Source: Nemopilema nomurai
Lineage: Eukaryota; Cnidaria; Scyphozoa; Rhizostomeae; Rhizostomatidae
DNA: 64,000 nt
Direction of reading: 5' to 3'
Assembly (NCBI GenBank): GCA_003864495.1
Contig: ML133400.1
Coordinates: 922,575 to 986,574, forward strand
Position numbers and translations under genes: made by a program. This document shows positions 1 to 12,211 of this stretch, in pieces (within the stretch, counting starts at the first letter, position 1; each line of letters starts with the position of its first letter). Below the pieces are notes generated by a model. That model worked only from the letters and a program-made list of their open reading frames with translations. It was not told the DNA's origin and did no database searches.

Positions 1-720
1 TTTCGACTATTGACTGTCGTAACTTTCGACTATTGACCATAGACTGTAAAAACTCTTGATCATAGACTGATGTAACTTTGAACCATTGACTGATGCAACT
101 GCTCGCCGAAGAATGTCGTAACTTTCGCCTGTAGAGTGTCGGAGCCTTTGGCCATGGATTGTCGAAACTTTCTACAATGGATTTTCGAAAATTTACGCCT
201 TAGACTATCGTAACTTCTGACCATCCACTGCCGTAGCTTTTGGTGATAGACACGCGCTTTTCTGTCGTAGCTTTCTACCATACAATGTCATCACTTTTGA
301 TTCCAAACAGTCATAACTTTCGACCACCGACAGTCTTAACTTTTGTCCATAGACTGCCGTAGCTTATGATCACAGACTGTCGTAACTCTCGACAATAGAC
401 TTTCTTAACCTTTGACTATAGAACATCGCACCTTTTGACTATAGGCTTTCGTAACTTTGGACCCATTATCAGTCGTAACTTTTCAGTACTGATTGCCATA
501 ACTTGTGATTACAGATTTTGGTTACTTTTCGCCCAAGGCTGTCGTAATTTTCGACTGTAAATGGTCATAACCTTCGACCGTAGATTGACGTGGCTTTTCA
601 CTAAAGACTGTTTTAATTTTTAAAACAAATTGTCGTCTTTCAAAATTTTGGCGATAGACGTCGTAACTTTTGACGGTGGACTGTCGTAATTTTTGAGCAA
701 CTTAAGTATTTTAATTGTGC
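1..720. repeat. Degenerate ~23-bp satellite
   Basis: The block is built from diverged copies of a unit of about 23 bp whose core reads roughly gactgtcgtaacttttgac followed by a short variable stretch. Copies differ by substitutions and small indels, so the array looks old. It starts at or before the window edge and fades out near 720. It lies upstream of the first UNC80-like exon seen and may be intronic in that gene. Small ORFs across it are products of the repeat and not genes. Confidence 0.85.
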
Positions 721-1250
721 CACTTTTGACGCATTATCACGAACAAAGTATTGGTATGTGAGTTAATCCGGGGATGTATTTTCATGATATGATGCTATTT
801 GCTTTGTAGAGTGCTGTGAATTGGAACGCGCTTGAGTTTTGCCTGAGAGGTATGTATTTCACACTGTCGTCATTTGGCACTCTCACTAAATTTTCCAAGT
901 TCCATTTTTTCAGAAAGGGTTGTTGCAAGTAGGTGTGTTTTGTCATGAAAGAGTGAGAGAATAAACCAACCATACAAAAACGACGATGAACAACTGAAAT
1001 AGCCAAAGCCTTGTAAGGGGCTACTCATGGCCTGTACAAATTTGTCCTTTACAATCAGCATTTGAAATAGTCGTTTTTAGCTACACAGGCAGTTGGAAAA
1101 TGCTACTGTCAAAAGGAAGCTGCGAAGGAGAGCTCTACGGCAAATGCTGAAAAGCGGGGATGGCTGCTGCATGTGATAACAACACATGTCGTCGGTCGTT
1201 TTTGGAAAGACTTTTCTCTGCTTCTGTCTTACTATGTTTCTCTTGTATAG
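721..1250. other. Non-coding, probable intron
   Basis: I see no convincing exon here. The segment ends in a pyrimidine-rich tract and an acceptor-like tatag that opens the first recognised UNC80-like exon at 1251, so it is most simply the end of an intron. Confidence 0.4.
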
Positions 1251-4200
1251 ATCGCTCGTCCCCTCCATTTAAACATCCGTTTTTTTACGAAGGAATAAAC
1301 TTTACAATATGGAAACAAAGAGAAATAGCCTCGGAGCCACAGATCAAGGTACGTCTATACCTAATTGCATCTTACTTTCCAAATGGGGGATTTTAAGGAG
1401 AGTAAGTAATTTTTGCTTTTGCCGAAGTTAAAGAAGATGTTTTAGTTGCTTGTGCTCTCTGGAGCAAGCCTCAAGGACCAATCATGAATAGAACCCTGGT
1501 TTGCTACCAACTTTTCATTTACTCGACTTTGGAGTGGTTTGCTTCTGACGTGTTGTTGAGCGCTGAAACGGATTGCACTGGGGCCTTCCTTTGGCTCACT
1601 GCTGCATGAGTGCTACTCATCAGTTGCACATTTGCACAAGGCCAGCCATTGACAGATGCGTCATCGTTGTCCCTAGGAGCTGATCGACTTGTGCGTGCAA
1701 GTGATTCTTTGTGACCGGGTCAGCGACGGAGTGCATGCTGTCTCGATCTCCTTCGCCACCATGGGTGCCAAGCTGGCCGCTCGCTTGATCCAGGCCAACC
1801 CGAACGTCTTCAGTCTGCCAGTGGTTTGCGCTGACTATTACGTGAATTCAGATGTCATTCGTCTGGAGAAGTTCCTCATTCACTGGTTTCTGCCCCTCAC
1901 TATCCGCCTTGGTACGGGGCGCTACGGTAAGGCCGGCTCACTTGAAGCCTTTTACTTTGACTGCGTGCTGTAGACATGTCTTCGTACTCCGTTTGTTTCC
2001 GCTGATGGTCAACTTTCTACTTTCGCTGTACCACTGTTATAATCGTTTCACCACTCCAGCAGAATGTAGGACCTAGCGTGTCATTTGCACGGGATATACA
2101 TAAAAAGGGGCTTCCAGTAAACTTGCAGGATACATATTGTTTGTTACTTTTCACATTTGTTCGAACAGCCGACCGTATTTAATTTATTAACAAGAGCTGT
2201 TAACCAAGAATGTCAAATATACTGGCTAGGGGTATGTCACTTGATATTCCACGCCGTCTGTGTTGGTGCCTCCTATGTGCTCAAAGCATTTCTGTTATGA
2301 AACGAAGTCGCCGACCTATTTTACATGTCAAAAACAACATTTAGGGCTGTTGCTTGGAAATGTAATATGTGACAGCCAACAAAGGCTTCATGATAACACT
2401 GTGAGATTTGCGAAAGTTGCTTAGATTCATGTATTGCCCTCGTATTGTACATGGAGTTACGAGACTTCGTTTCCTCTGCAGATTACCCGCGCCTTTCGTC
2501 CTATGACACCGAATTTGCGTTGTCGTTTCTTCTGTCATTCCTGTCTTCATTCGAAACTGACTTCAGCTTCGGCTCAAAGGACAGTCTTGGATCACAACAG
2601 TCCCTCGACCTCACCTACGACACAAGTGTGGCAACAATCAGAACTCGCCGCAGAAGCCAATCTCTCATACTCTCCCCAAAGACCTACAAAATGCTTTTCC
2701 TAGGTAAGCACTTCTCTGCCTTTTCTTCCTGAAGTCTGGCCAATATTTCAATTGTCTACGTTTTTCGTGTCACAATAGTGTTACTCAATTTTCTTCTTCA
2801 CAGTTGTTGCAAAGGTTTCTTTTTCTTTTTAGGGTTAAAAGTTATGCTTGTTGCCTTTGAAGATAGCTTTGGTCCGTACTGGAAAGCCACTGCTGAAACA
2901 GTTGAGAAACTAATGGAGACCAATAAAGGTAAGACCTCGACAGTCTCTCTTCAATCATAAACTCGTATTGAGGCAATAAATGCAATGCTGGGTAAACCTG
3001 GAAATTCATTAGCCGAAATCTGCGAAACACCCAAAGGGGGCCGGCCTGAACCGCGGGAACGAGGATGTGTCTTCAGCAAAACACGCGTGCAGCTGCGGGC
3101 GAGGCCCGGCGTGGGTAGGCCTTCTGTTTTTCTGGAGCGAAAATAAACCGCAATTTCATGCACTTATGCGAAATCGTTTTAGAAGCGCGTAGATTTAATG
3201 AAGACAGGTGAGCCAGTGCTAAGCCCATTGCCATTATAAACAAACCAATTACCAGCTTTTTTGACGTTACTTTAGCGCTGCAACATCACATCCGCGAGAT
3301 TCACAAATAAAATTTGCAAGGATGAGCGGCTTGCCATAATCAAATCAAATTCCGTGTACTCAAAAACGAGACTTTCGGCCATTTTGGTTGACAATTCGTA
3401 TGTAATTGTAAACTGGATAACTGCTAATTTCTCAAAAGCTTCCTTCTGAAATTGGATTGATTATTAGAAATCAGGAGTTTTCGTCAGGAAGATTGCATTT
3501 TGCATTTCATATTGTGAATCACCAATGATTGAAGCTGCGCAAGACTGCAAAGTTGCGAAGTTGTAATGCGCTCGTTTAGCCATTAATGCCAGGTTGCTGC
3601 CATGGCGAATTCTATCTGACGAATGCAATAAAGCCAAAATTGCGCTGTTCACAAGTTGACTGTAGCTTTGATGTCGGCGAAAAGGCAAGTAAAAATCAAG
3701 CCAACAGTTGGTTGGCAAGCCGATGAATCCCCCCTGCTGAGCCCCCACTTAAACGAGTTACGAAATGGCCACAAAGAATGAATCTGTGTATCGACACAAA
3801 TTCGAATGCAAAGGATGAGTGTTGTTCTTGTACATACTTGCAGGTTCCGCTCCGGAGCGAGGCAGTCCTGACTGAACTAGGCAGTCCTGAACGAGATGCC
3901 GCCGTCAGTCGGATAAAATACCACTTACCGCGAAAAGATAATCAAATTGATTAATTTCGAGCATTAGGTTAACCTCATTTTAGCTATTGTGGAAATTCGG
4001 CCTCGTTAGAGCTTGCTAGCGGCACGCCAAATGCACCGTTTAATTAGCTTATTGGCTCACAATCGCCCCCAGCTTGATGCCCAAGCTACCTCTATTACCA
4101 ATGTCTGCTTATTTTGTTTGTGAATAGTTGACGTGTCCCATCGTGACATCTTGTTGTCCATGTTGCTTTGCATTCGACCAATTCCGAACTAGAATTTCTT

Positions 4201-6827
4201 CGTTTTTGTAGTCGGCACTCGTCGCTTCATTTGTCGTTTCTCTTCTTCGTTCGTATGCGACTTTTGGACTCTTCCTTTGTATGCCACGTATGGATTCCTA
4301 TGAGACGTCGATTTCTTGGTTGAGTGGTGGCTCCAGCCGATTCTTTCGATAATGTCATGACTTTCTGATTTCTACACACTGGTCATTTTGTTTATGGCTC
4401 GGTTTTTCCCCAGAAAACCACCTATTATCTTCGGCAGCGCTGTTTTTCTTTCTCGAGGTTTCTTCACCAAAATTTGGCAATGAAAGGTTATGTAGATAAA
4501 TCCAGCGCATTTCCTAAACAGCTGTTGAACTATTATCTTTACCTTGTTGTCTCAGTACAGTCTGATGCTCAGTCCGATATTCAGTCTGATATTCAATTCG
4601 ATATTCAGTCTGATATTCAGTCAAATATTTGCCGTATTGTGGTCACTGAATACCTTGCCTGAAGGCCTACGTAGAAGTCCCTATAACAATTGGTCTCAAG
4701 CGGTCACGATATCAAACCTAACCCATTATACATCCATTAAAGGATAAATATTATTGAGTACCTGCATGTCTACTTCTTTATTTTGTACGAAAGGCTCACG
4801 CTGACATTCCCAAGGTAAGACTCATGGAAAGTCTTGTTGGACTCGGTATTCTGAACTGTTTTTTCTTTTTTCCAACCACGTTTTCCAAACGTAAAGTAGG
4901 CCATTATTGAAACACGCCAACTATCTCTAGGTACGAGTTATTTATCAGTTGGAAAGGCTGGTGATTTGTAACCTCAGTGAACCATTTTTTAGATGATCCA
5001 GCGATGTGGGACTTCTTTCACTTTATCGTGGACAACCGGTCAACACTCCTTGTTCATCTTCTGCCCGTTGTCTCGGACAAGGTTTGTATTCACCGATGCC
5101 GTTTGTCAAATGCATTAAGTTTCTGTTTGTGCCAAAGTTTTTGTTTGTGCCAAAGTTTTTGTTTGTGCCAAAGTTTTTGTTTGTGCCAAAGTTTTTGTTT
5201 GTGCCAAAATACATTTGTGTGAACCCCTGATACTTCGAAGTTTGCAGAAATTTTGTTGTTTTGTGTGAGTTTCAGCCTGGTAGCATACACACTTGCTTCG
5301 CTAATTTTCTTGAAATGTTAATCTTTAGTTCAATAGTCATAATTGTTTTCATAATTGTTCCCCTTCTGTTCTCTCTGATCGAGATCTGCCCTATCGTAGC
5401 TGCGGGATGAGCGGAGTTTATCGAATGAAATCCGAAGTCGCTTGACCAGGATTGAACGAGATTTGTGGAATCCACCGACATCTCCGTGCAAAGGAGACGT
5501 ATTGAAGCATCTCTTGGATGAACTCGCAGAGCTCACCCATGGCAACGGTGACCAAGCGGACTCGATGCAGATGCTATCCTCGCCCCCAGGAAGAGGCTGC
5601 GGCCGGTCTAGGACTAAGTCTACCTACAAGAGTAGGTCAGAGACGCTAAGCCGGTATGACAAGAAGTGGGAAGATTATGACAAGACGGTTGGGTATTGGG
5701 AGACTTCATTTGACGACCAGGTCGATGGTGGCGCTAAGCAGTCCTTGTCAAGGCGACGCTCTAGTAGGAAAGTGACCATTGCTTCGGAGCCAACGGTTAT
5801 AGAAGAAGGGCACGTGAAGGAGCCCAATGTCGATAATGTAAACACTTCTGGCAGTAAGAAAATCTTGAAAAGAAGGCCGGTGCTGCGGCGACAGGCAGCC
5901 GAAGATGAGGTGGAGATGGACGCAAAGGAAATAAGCAGCGAAGAGGCTGCCTCAGAGATCCAAGACAATCAGCCAGAGAAGATGCACAATTTCAATCGAC
6001 AACGCTTTCAGCAAGTTAGAAAGAAAGAAGACAGCAGATCGCACGGCTCAAAGAGGAATGGAAAATGGAAACGAGACAATAGTTATCGCTATCGGCAAAG
6101 GATGCAGCACCAAGTGTCTTTCAACGAAGAGGAGGAGCTAAAAGAAGCAGGCGATAATGGCGACGCTACGCAGGCTGCCTTGGGGGAGCTTCGCCACTTG
6201 ACAAGCAACGGCGACTCCGGGACGGGTGTAGATGACAAGTTCATTGAAGTGTCTCAAATCAAGCTCGCTTTGGACAGCAATGGCGGCCTGGGCACGAAAA
6301 CGGACCGCTACCCCCGGCAGGTTGGGGAAACTGACAAATACGCAACTGATTTCCGTAGCAATAATGAAGATTGTCAATCATCATGGTTGACAGAAAAAGC
6401 AGCGCAGCTATCGCACGAAGCTAAACAGCCGCCAGAAATGGAAGGCAACGGTTGCCGATCGGGGGGAGGCACTTCGTTCATGAGCCTCGGCATTGAATTG
6501 CGCAAAGCCCATTTGCAGAAAGCCCATTGCATCAATGCAGTTAACCAGATGGCCAATGGTCACTTCTTCAATTTGTCCCCATCTGCTTCCAGCGACGCCC
6601 CCTTGATTGACGATAGTGGCTCCGGCGAAGATTTTGAGGAGTTTGGCACGAATCTGTTTAGCGAACAGGAAGTTTCGGGCACCGAAGACCAGCCTTACAC
6701 AGGGACTAGGGCATCGAAAGCACGAAACTCTCAGCAAACGACTATGAATGGTGCTTCGGTTTTGTCTTGTTTTGCCCCAACCACCGAGAAGTCTGCTCAG
6801 AGCGTGAATGACTCCACGGCCACGTAA
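1251..6827 (+). CDS. UNC80-like protein, C-terminal part (six exons)
   Basis: Phase-consistent exons are 1251-1348, 1677-1926, 2482-2703, 2833-2928, 4993-5081 and 5400-6827; the 5' part of the gene lies before 1251 or outside the window. The first five exons code for hydrophobic helical sequence with short landmarks such as RLEKFLIHWFLPL, KVMLVAFEDSFGPYW and WDFFHFIVDN, which I read as the C-terminal helical-repeat end of UNC80. From family knowledge, UNC80 is a very large scaffold that links UNC79 to the NALCN sodium-leak channel at the plasma membrane of neurons. The last exon codes for about 475 residues, mostly charged, Ser/Arg/Glu-rich and low in hydrophobics, so probably disordered. The exact stop is uncertain: a TAA at 6825 ends the frame, but a 34-nt GT-AG segment just there could be an intron leading to 57 more residues ending at 7029. 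UNC79 or another armadillo-like giant is the main alternative identity. Confidence 0.58.
4558..4630. repeat. 12-bp minisatellite in UNC80-like intron
   Basis: About six head-to-tail copies of a 12-bp unit close to gatattcagtct, with a few substitutions, lie in the large intron between the exons ending at 2928 and starting at 4993. Confidence 0.85.
5119..5213. repeat. 18-bp minisatellite in UNC80-like intron
   Basis: Five near-perfect tandem copies of gtttgtgccaaagttttt lie in the intron between exons 4993-5081 and 5400. The unit is a multiple of three, which explains the open but repetitive frames across it. It is intronic because the flanking exons splice in frame around it. Confidence 0.9.
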
Positions 6828-6857
6828 GAGTTTGGATTCACGAATAGTTTCTCTCAG

Positions 6858-7029
6858 TGAAGGTGACTGTGCCGAAGTTCGATTTCAAAGCTTTTCACTG
6901 AAAGCAAAGAAGAAGCCATTTGAGGCACCGATGTATCAAAAAGAGTTGGCCGTGCAGATGCCTGTTCACGTGAAAATGTTCAATTTGGATGCACCAGGAT
7001 TGCTCGCGTATCTCGGCATTGGTTTGTAA
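6858..7029 (+). other. Possible last exon of the UNC80-like gene
   Basis: The segment is open in the frame reached if 6824-6857 (34 nt, GTAAG to CTCAG) is removed. It codes for 57 residues of balanced composition, including LKAKKKPFEAP and LLAYLGIGL, before TAA at 7027-7029. This sequence reads more like coding than random sequence, but a 34-nt intron would be very short for an animal. A frameshift in this allele, or translation simply ending at 6827, are the alternatives. Confidence 0.35.
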
Positions 7030-8148
7030 ATCAAAGAATAATACAATTTGTTTGTTATTTTATTTATGAGAGGGAACTTTTCAATGTCGCGATGTATCCG
7101 CGGTCCTTTTCTAGTCACGGGTTTGGAGTTCAGATTAGTTTTGTAATCCTATTTTCTTGAAAGAAGTTGTACACTTGAAGATATTTGGAAGTCGGGCAAA
7201 GAATTGGCTCGCAGAAGAGGGAGGCGTTGTATTGCATTGCCAGTTGTCTTGTAAATTATTTTCGTATTTTGGAATTAGGCAATAAGCTTGTTATTCATGT
7301 ATCCACAATTTTAGCCGCATTTCATATCGAACCCTGACAGCGATGCATGGATGCTGTTTTGCGCATGCCCGAAGCACACGTCCTACACACTTCAGTTTCT
7401 GACATCGAATCATACATTAGCTTCACGTATGGAGGGGCAAGTTTAGAAGCAAGTCTCTCAAGTAGCCTTTTTAGGAATGCAACAACACTATTTAATAACT
7501 TGTTTTGTTTTCATAAACACTTTTTAATCTATAACCCTTGAATTGTGGTTATGTTGAAAATGTATCCAGCCGAAGGTCTTTGCATTCAAGGCTCGCGTTA
7601 ATTGATCAGAAAGTCTTGCCACCATTGAGGTAGTGGTAATGAGTATGGAAAAGAAAGCAGGCTACTGAAGGAAGGCAACTTAAATTTGGTGTAAAACTTT
7701 TGAAATCAATCATTTTTTGCAATACGTTGAAAGGAAAAAGTTCGAAAGTTTGCCAAACATAAATTTGTAGGGTGAAGTTGTGTCATTGCCTTTGGAACAA
7801 GTCATGGTGCAGAGCGCTTGACTGGGACAGACTAGGCCATGCTTGCTAGCTAATGCCTTGACTTGTAGCATCGCTTTTGACAAAGCGTTAAAAAAAAGTC
7901 ATTCATTTGAAAGATGCAAGTCTAAGTAGCTTATTATGCAAATCTTAATAACATTTGTAATAAATAGACTGTATATTTAATGAATTCCATTTGTATATCA
8001 GTTGTTAAGCTATGAATTATTATACTGGTTAATGTATGAATTTTAATGAAGGTGACCAAATTTTCTATTGAATCCATTTTGCTAACAACTACTTGTGGTT
8101 TCCTTGTTGTATCCTGATTTCGCAACTTTAACCATGTAAACCAGTAAT
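7030..8148 (+). other. 3' flank of UNC80-like gene
   Basis: No exon is recognisable. The segment is AT-rich and probably includes the 3' UTR. An AATAAA occurs at 7959-7964, about 0.9 kb after the stop, and could be a polyadenylation signal for the UNC80-like transcript. Confidence 0.4.
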
Positions 8149-8149
8149 G

Positions 8150-8374
8150 TGCTTATCAAGAATCAACGTTGCAAATCAAGAATCAACGTTGCAAATCAAG
8201 AATCAACCTTGCAAATCAAGAATCAACCTTGTTTATCAAGAATCAACGTTGCAAATCAAGAATCAACCTTGCAAATCAAGAATCAACCTTGCAAACCAGT
8301 TATGTTCCTTGCTTATCAAGAATCAACGTCGCAAATCAAGAAACAACATTGCAAATCAAGAATCAACCTTGCAA
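8150..8374. repeat. 20-bp minisatellite
   Basis: About eleven copies of aatcaacgttgcaaatcaag, with variants such as ccttg for cgttg and one diverged internal copy near 8295-8320, stand head to tail. Because 20 is not a multiple of three and the unit lacks stops, all three + frames stay open across the array. The three overlapping ORFs here are therefore repeat products and not genes. Confidence 0.92.
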
Positions 8375-11300
8375 TTTGGAGACGATCAAAAGCAGACCTG
8401 GTTTCGTTCTGTTCCGCAGGTTTTGTCGGATGGCATCAAAAGCACTCAAGCTCAGGTAGATGAGGGTAGTGTTTCATTGGTCGTTTTTTATATCAAATTA
8501 TTTGCAATCTCATGGTAGGTGATTGGATCACGACTTAGATTTGGTCTGTAATGAATATGATTAGGGAATTGACGAAGTCGGTATAGCACAGTGAAAGTTG
8601 GCACATCATTCTGATCTTCAAAGCACAAGAAACCCGATCCTATCAGCCGAGCTTTAAGGCTGGTTCCTATGCATTGGAATACCAACAGCTACAACTAAAG
8701 CGTGTTCGTCCGGCAATTGTTAACAATACACCATTTATGGGCCTAAGCAATTGTCAGTGTTGAGCAAGCCAGATATAGGAAGTGCCTAAGGGCCTTTCAG
8801 GAAATTTCATGCAAAGAGCTAACGCCGTTAATGTTAAGTTACCGTGAGAATGGCATGGAATTCGACCAGCCAATCAGAGTAGAAAGAGTGGCATTATGCG
8901 CCAGACAATCTGCTCCTGAAAAAGGGCAATCCCCCGCAATCGTCATGGCAGCTCGCAAAGATATCGGCAGCTGGCGTCGGACTTCGACGAATGAGCAATG
9001 ATGTATTCAAGCGATGTATTCAGGCGTCTATTCAATCATATTGCGCTGCATCTAAATTTAAAAGCTTCGAGAGAAGAAAGAGAAAGAGGTGCCCGCTTGG
9101 AGCTCAATCAATGGTTACCATAGGAAGATGAAGAAATTCCTTTTTCAGAACACTTTTCCGACAGAATAGCAAGAGATTCCATCATGCTTCAACTTTACCC
9201 TTCTGAGAGAGCACAAAGAAAGCAGTCTTCTAGATGATAGTTCTACTGATAACTAGAAAGCAGCATCTATAACTTAGGATCATAACAACTTCACACTTTG
9301 AAAATTGAGAGCATCGTTTAGTAAATGAGGCACGCCTCATGATATTTTTGATACGGGAAGAAAGGTCTTTAATAATCTTTGAAATATTTCTTCTCATATG
9401 AGAAGTGTCCCGAATGTCTCTGGCAAAATTAAAATCTAACGAAAGGCCTAGAGTTCATCAAACAGGTGAAGAAGTATCTAGAACACCTTCACCATTTGAA
9501 GCAGGGTCTTTAGTAGATATTTATATATAATATTATTTGGAAAGCTAGAGTGTATATTGTGTTTAGGAAAAATCGCAGCCAAAGTTACAATGAGGAAACT
9601 GGTTTTACTTTCTGAAATACAGGAATTGTTCCCTTCGTTCTTTGTGCTAAACAATACTATATTTCACGAACCTAATGCCATTAAAATATCCAAGGAACTT
9701 ATCCAAAATTGCTTTATTGGGTTTCGGTTTAACTGAGGGAGATAAACGATACCTGTGATTGCCTATCTACATAAACGATATCTATATATAAATATTCCTT
9801 GAATGTGATGACAAATGAAATTCAGCAAAAATATTAAGAAGGGAAGCTATTGAATTCGCCGCAGTTGGTCTGTGAATAAAGATCCAAAATGATAAATGAA
9901 CAATATCTCCACTCAATAAGCTTTTCAAGAAGAATGAAAGGTATCGAGCCCTTAGCGTGATGGGACGTGTGTTGACCGTAATGGTGACGCAGTCGTAAAT
10001 CTAGTTTCTTGCCAAGGTGGCGACTGTAGGTTTTGGGGAAAGGATTGTGTAGACAAGTAAAGCACATTAAGAATTTGCAAGTTTATCAGGCCAAGTCACT
10101 TTCATTTTACAATCTATCGAAGTAAGCTAGCTGTAGCTTATTCTGGAAATAGTTTTTTTGAAACGTTTGATGCAATACGTTCACATTACAGCCTCAACGT
10201 GATTCTAATTCTGTACTACACTTTCCAATGTTCTTGGTTTCTGTACTACACCACAATATTCAAGATCATTGTTTTACAAACAGTTGGAATTTAAGTCGCA
10301 ATTATGTAAAAGCAATAAACAATGTAGAATATATATTTTTGAGCTTCTTTCTTCAAAATAAATTTAAGCAGAGAAAGCTAAAAGAATGATTGGCTTATCG
10401 GAAAAGTCAGTATTTGAAGCAGAAAAAAAGTTCAGAGATTTTCAGAACCCAATGCAGATTTCACCCAACATTAAAAACAGCAGAACCACTTCAAACTGAC
10501 CTGGATAGTTACCATCTGTGCATGGCCTCGGTTTCAACCAATTCTCTCTTTGCAGACGAGAGAAGCTTTGTAGCCCTGTCTGCAAAACAAGGACACGCAC
10601 GTGGGCATTGGTTTCTGGGCTTTAGATCACCAGCAGCTCATCTGGAACAGGGCTAGGAGAGCATTGTATTGGCAAATGTTTTTGACGTATACAAGCAGCT
10701 AGCCAATGACACTTCAATCTGAATTTGTAGCACGTGCTTTTTATGAATCACGATGATTTTAATGTCGTCTGAGCGAATAATAATAGAACTGATTATCAGA
10801 TGTCTGGAGTTCTAAAGTTGTATTTCCTTTGTTTACTGCTAAAGCCTTTAGAGGGAATGATCCAACAGGATTCGATTTCCAAAGCCTTGTGCCTTTCTCT
10901 GGGTCGATTTCTTCGGTTGCCAAATAACCTCTTATGCCAGCTGCCATGCATGGCTCAATGACGCATTCCTGCTTAGAGATCATTGTCATGTTCTGTGCTT
11001 TAAGCCTTTTGCTGCTATATTTAGTCTAGGTGTTCTTATCGGAAACAGTTTCTTGACTAGCTAATGAAGTTGGAAACAGGACTTTGCTGAATCACTTGAA
11101 TTAACATTATTGTAGGATGAGATTTCGTCAACTTTTGTATGAACAAGATTAGTGATAGCAAGAAAATTTTAATGAAGCGAGTTCGTACTATGACCTACTA
11201 ACAGATGAAAAGAACAAACCTTTGTGCAAGATAAAACGCATAGTTTTTTCTAATTATTTAAAAAAGAAGAACATAAAATTGAAAACATTTGATCTTTATA

Positions 11301-11863
11301 GAGTTCCTGGTTCCTTCAATGGTCTGAAATTTTGGAGATCTGAAATAAGAGAAGTCTCACTTCACTTGGCAAAGGTTTAGTTCATTCGCAAAATGTCGTA
11401 GCGAATTTGGGATGCGATGAAATTTTGGCGATTCAACTGCACATTCATGCAACATCAGACTTTCAACCATCTTTCAACCTGCTCATTTCTCACGCAATGA
11501 ATGGAGACTTGCGCTATTCGGCCACGTGGTTTCCACGTGATTTCCACGAAGCCGTTCAAGAACAAGACGGTGCGATTGAACGCGCAAATAGCTTCGTTTC
11601 TCGGCACCTAGCCGGCAAATTCCCTCACAGCCGATTCGGCAATCGGCTTTTCTGCCCGTTACCATGGCAACGTACCTGAAGCGAGGACGTTCTGTCCACA
11701 CGAACACTTCATGAAAGTTTAATCAGGTTTGCATTCACTGATTGTTTTTGAATATACACGGACACATAAACTGACGTGCAGAGAGGAATAATTATTCAAA
11801 TAAGAGCCTTACAACACACTGTAGCACCTGCAATTCTTAAAATGACAGGAGTTCAAGCGATGA
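8375..11863. other. Intergenic, weak exon-like signals only
   Basis: The segment is mostly AT-rich with no recognised gene. Two minus-strand stretches are exon-like. One is an open frame at 10989-10759 (about 76 aa). The other is 10579-10513, which follows a good acceptor (ttgttttgcag) and precedes a GTAACT donor; the two could join in phase from a GTAAAC donor just below 10837. I recognise no family in either. Around 11500-11700 CpG density rises and both strands are open by chance, perhaps a promoter region. Confidence 0.3.
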
Positions 11864-11944
11864 ATAGGAGTTGCAAAGTATTTGAAGCATAAGCGAATAT
11901 CATCGAGTTCGTCGGCAATAAGCAAGTCAGAAGAAGGTCGAGCG

Positions 11945-12211
11945 ATGAACCCGATCAACACTAGTTTGGCGGGCACTTCGGTCGCCCCGCGTTCACCAAG
12001 GGCACCCAGATCGCCGATGGTCCAGCCAAGGTTCTCTCCCATTGATGGCAAGAAGCATCACACTACAGCGCATTCGTTTCAAAAGGCAGAAAATGGACAG
12101 TTGACGGCCAACATTCGCAATAACAAAAGCAGCGAGACCTGTCGAGCACCAGCAGATAAAGCAAAAAAAGCTCCGAGTAAGGGAAAACTCAAGCGCTGCA
12201 ATATAATGTGA
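11945..12211 (+). CDS. Unrecognised small protein or last exon with CaaX-like end
   Basis: The frame is open from 11864, after a TGA, and holds an ATG at 11945, giving 88 residues to the TGA at 12209-12211. The product is Ser/Pro/Arg-rich in its first half (APRSPRAPRSP) and lysine-rich towards the end, finishing in KLKRCNIM. A cysteine four residues from the end followed by N-I-M fits a CaaX prenylation motif, and the basic residues before it match the polybasic tails of prenylated membrane-anchored proteins. The frame upstream of the ATG also reads Ser-rich and coding-like, so this may be the last exon of a longer gene starting after an acceptor near 11867. I do not recognise the family. The opposite strand is also open for 80 codons, so the call is tentative. 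Confidence 0.3.
   Translation: MNPINTSLAGTSVAPRSPRAPRSPMVQPRFSPIDGKKHHTTAHSFQKAENGQLTANIRNNKSSETCRAPADKAKKAPSKGKLKRCNIM

Noticed and set aside
8150..8374. CRISPR-like direct repeats
   Set aside because: Units are contiguous with no unique spacers, and the genome is clearly eukaryotic.
8147..8518. Three overlapping + strand ORFs of about 100 aa
   Set aside because: They are products of a stop-free 20-bp minisatellite that is open in every + frame.
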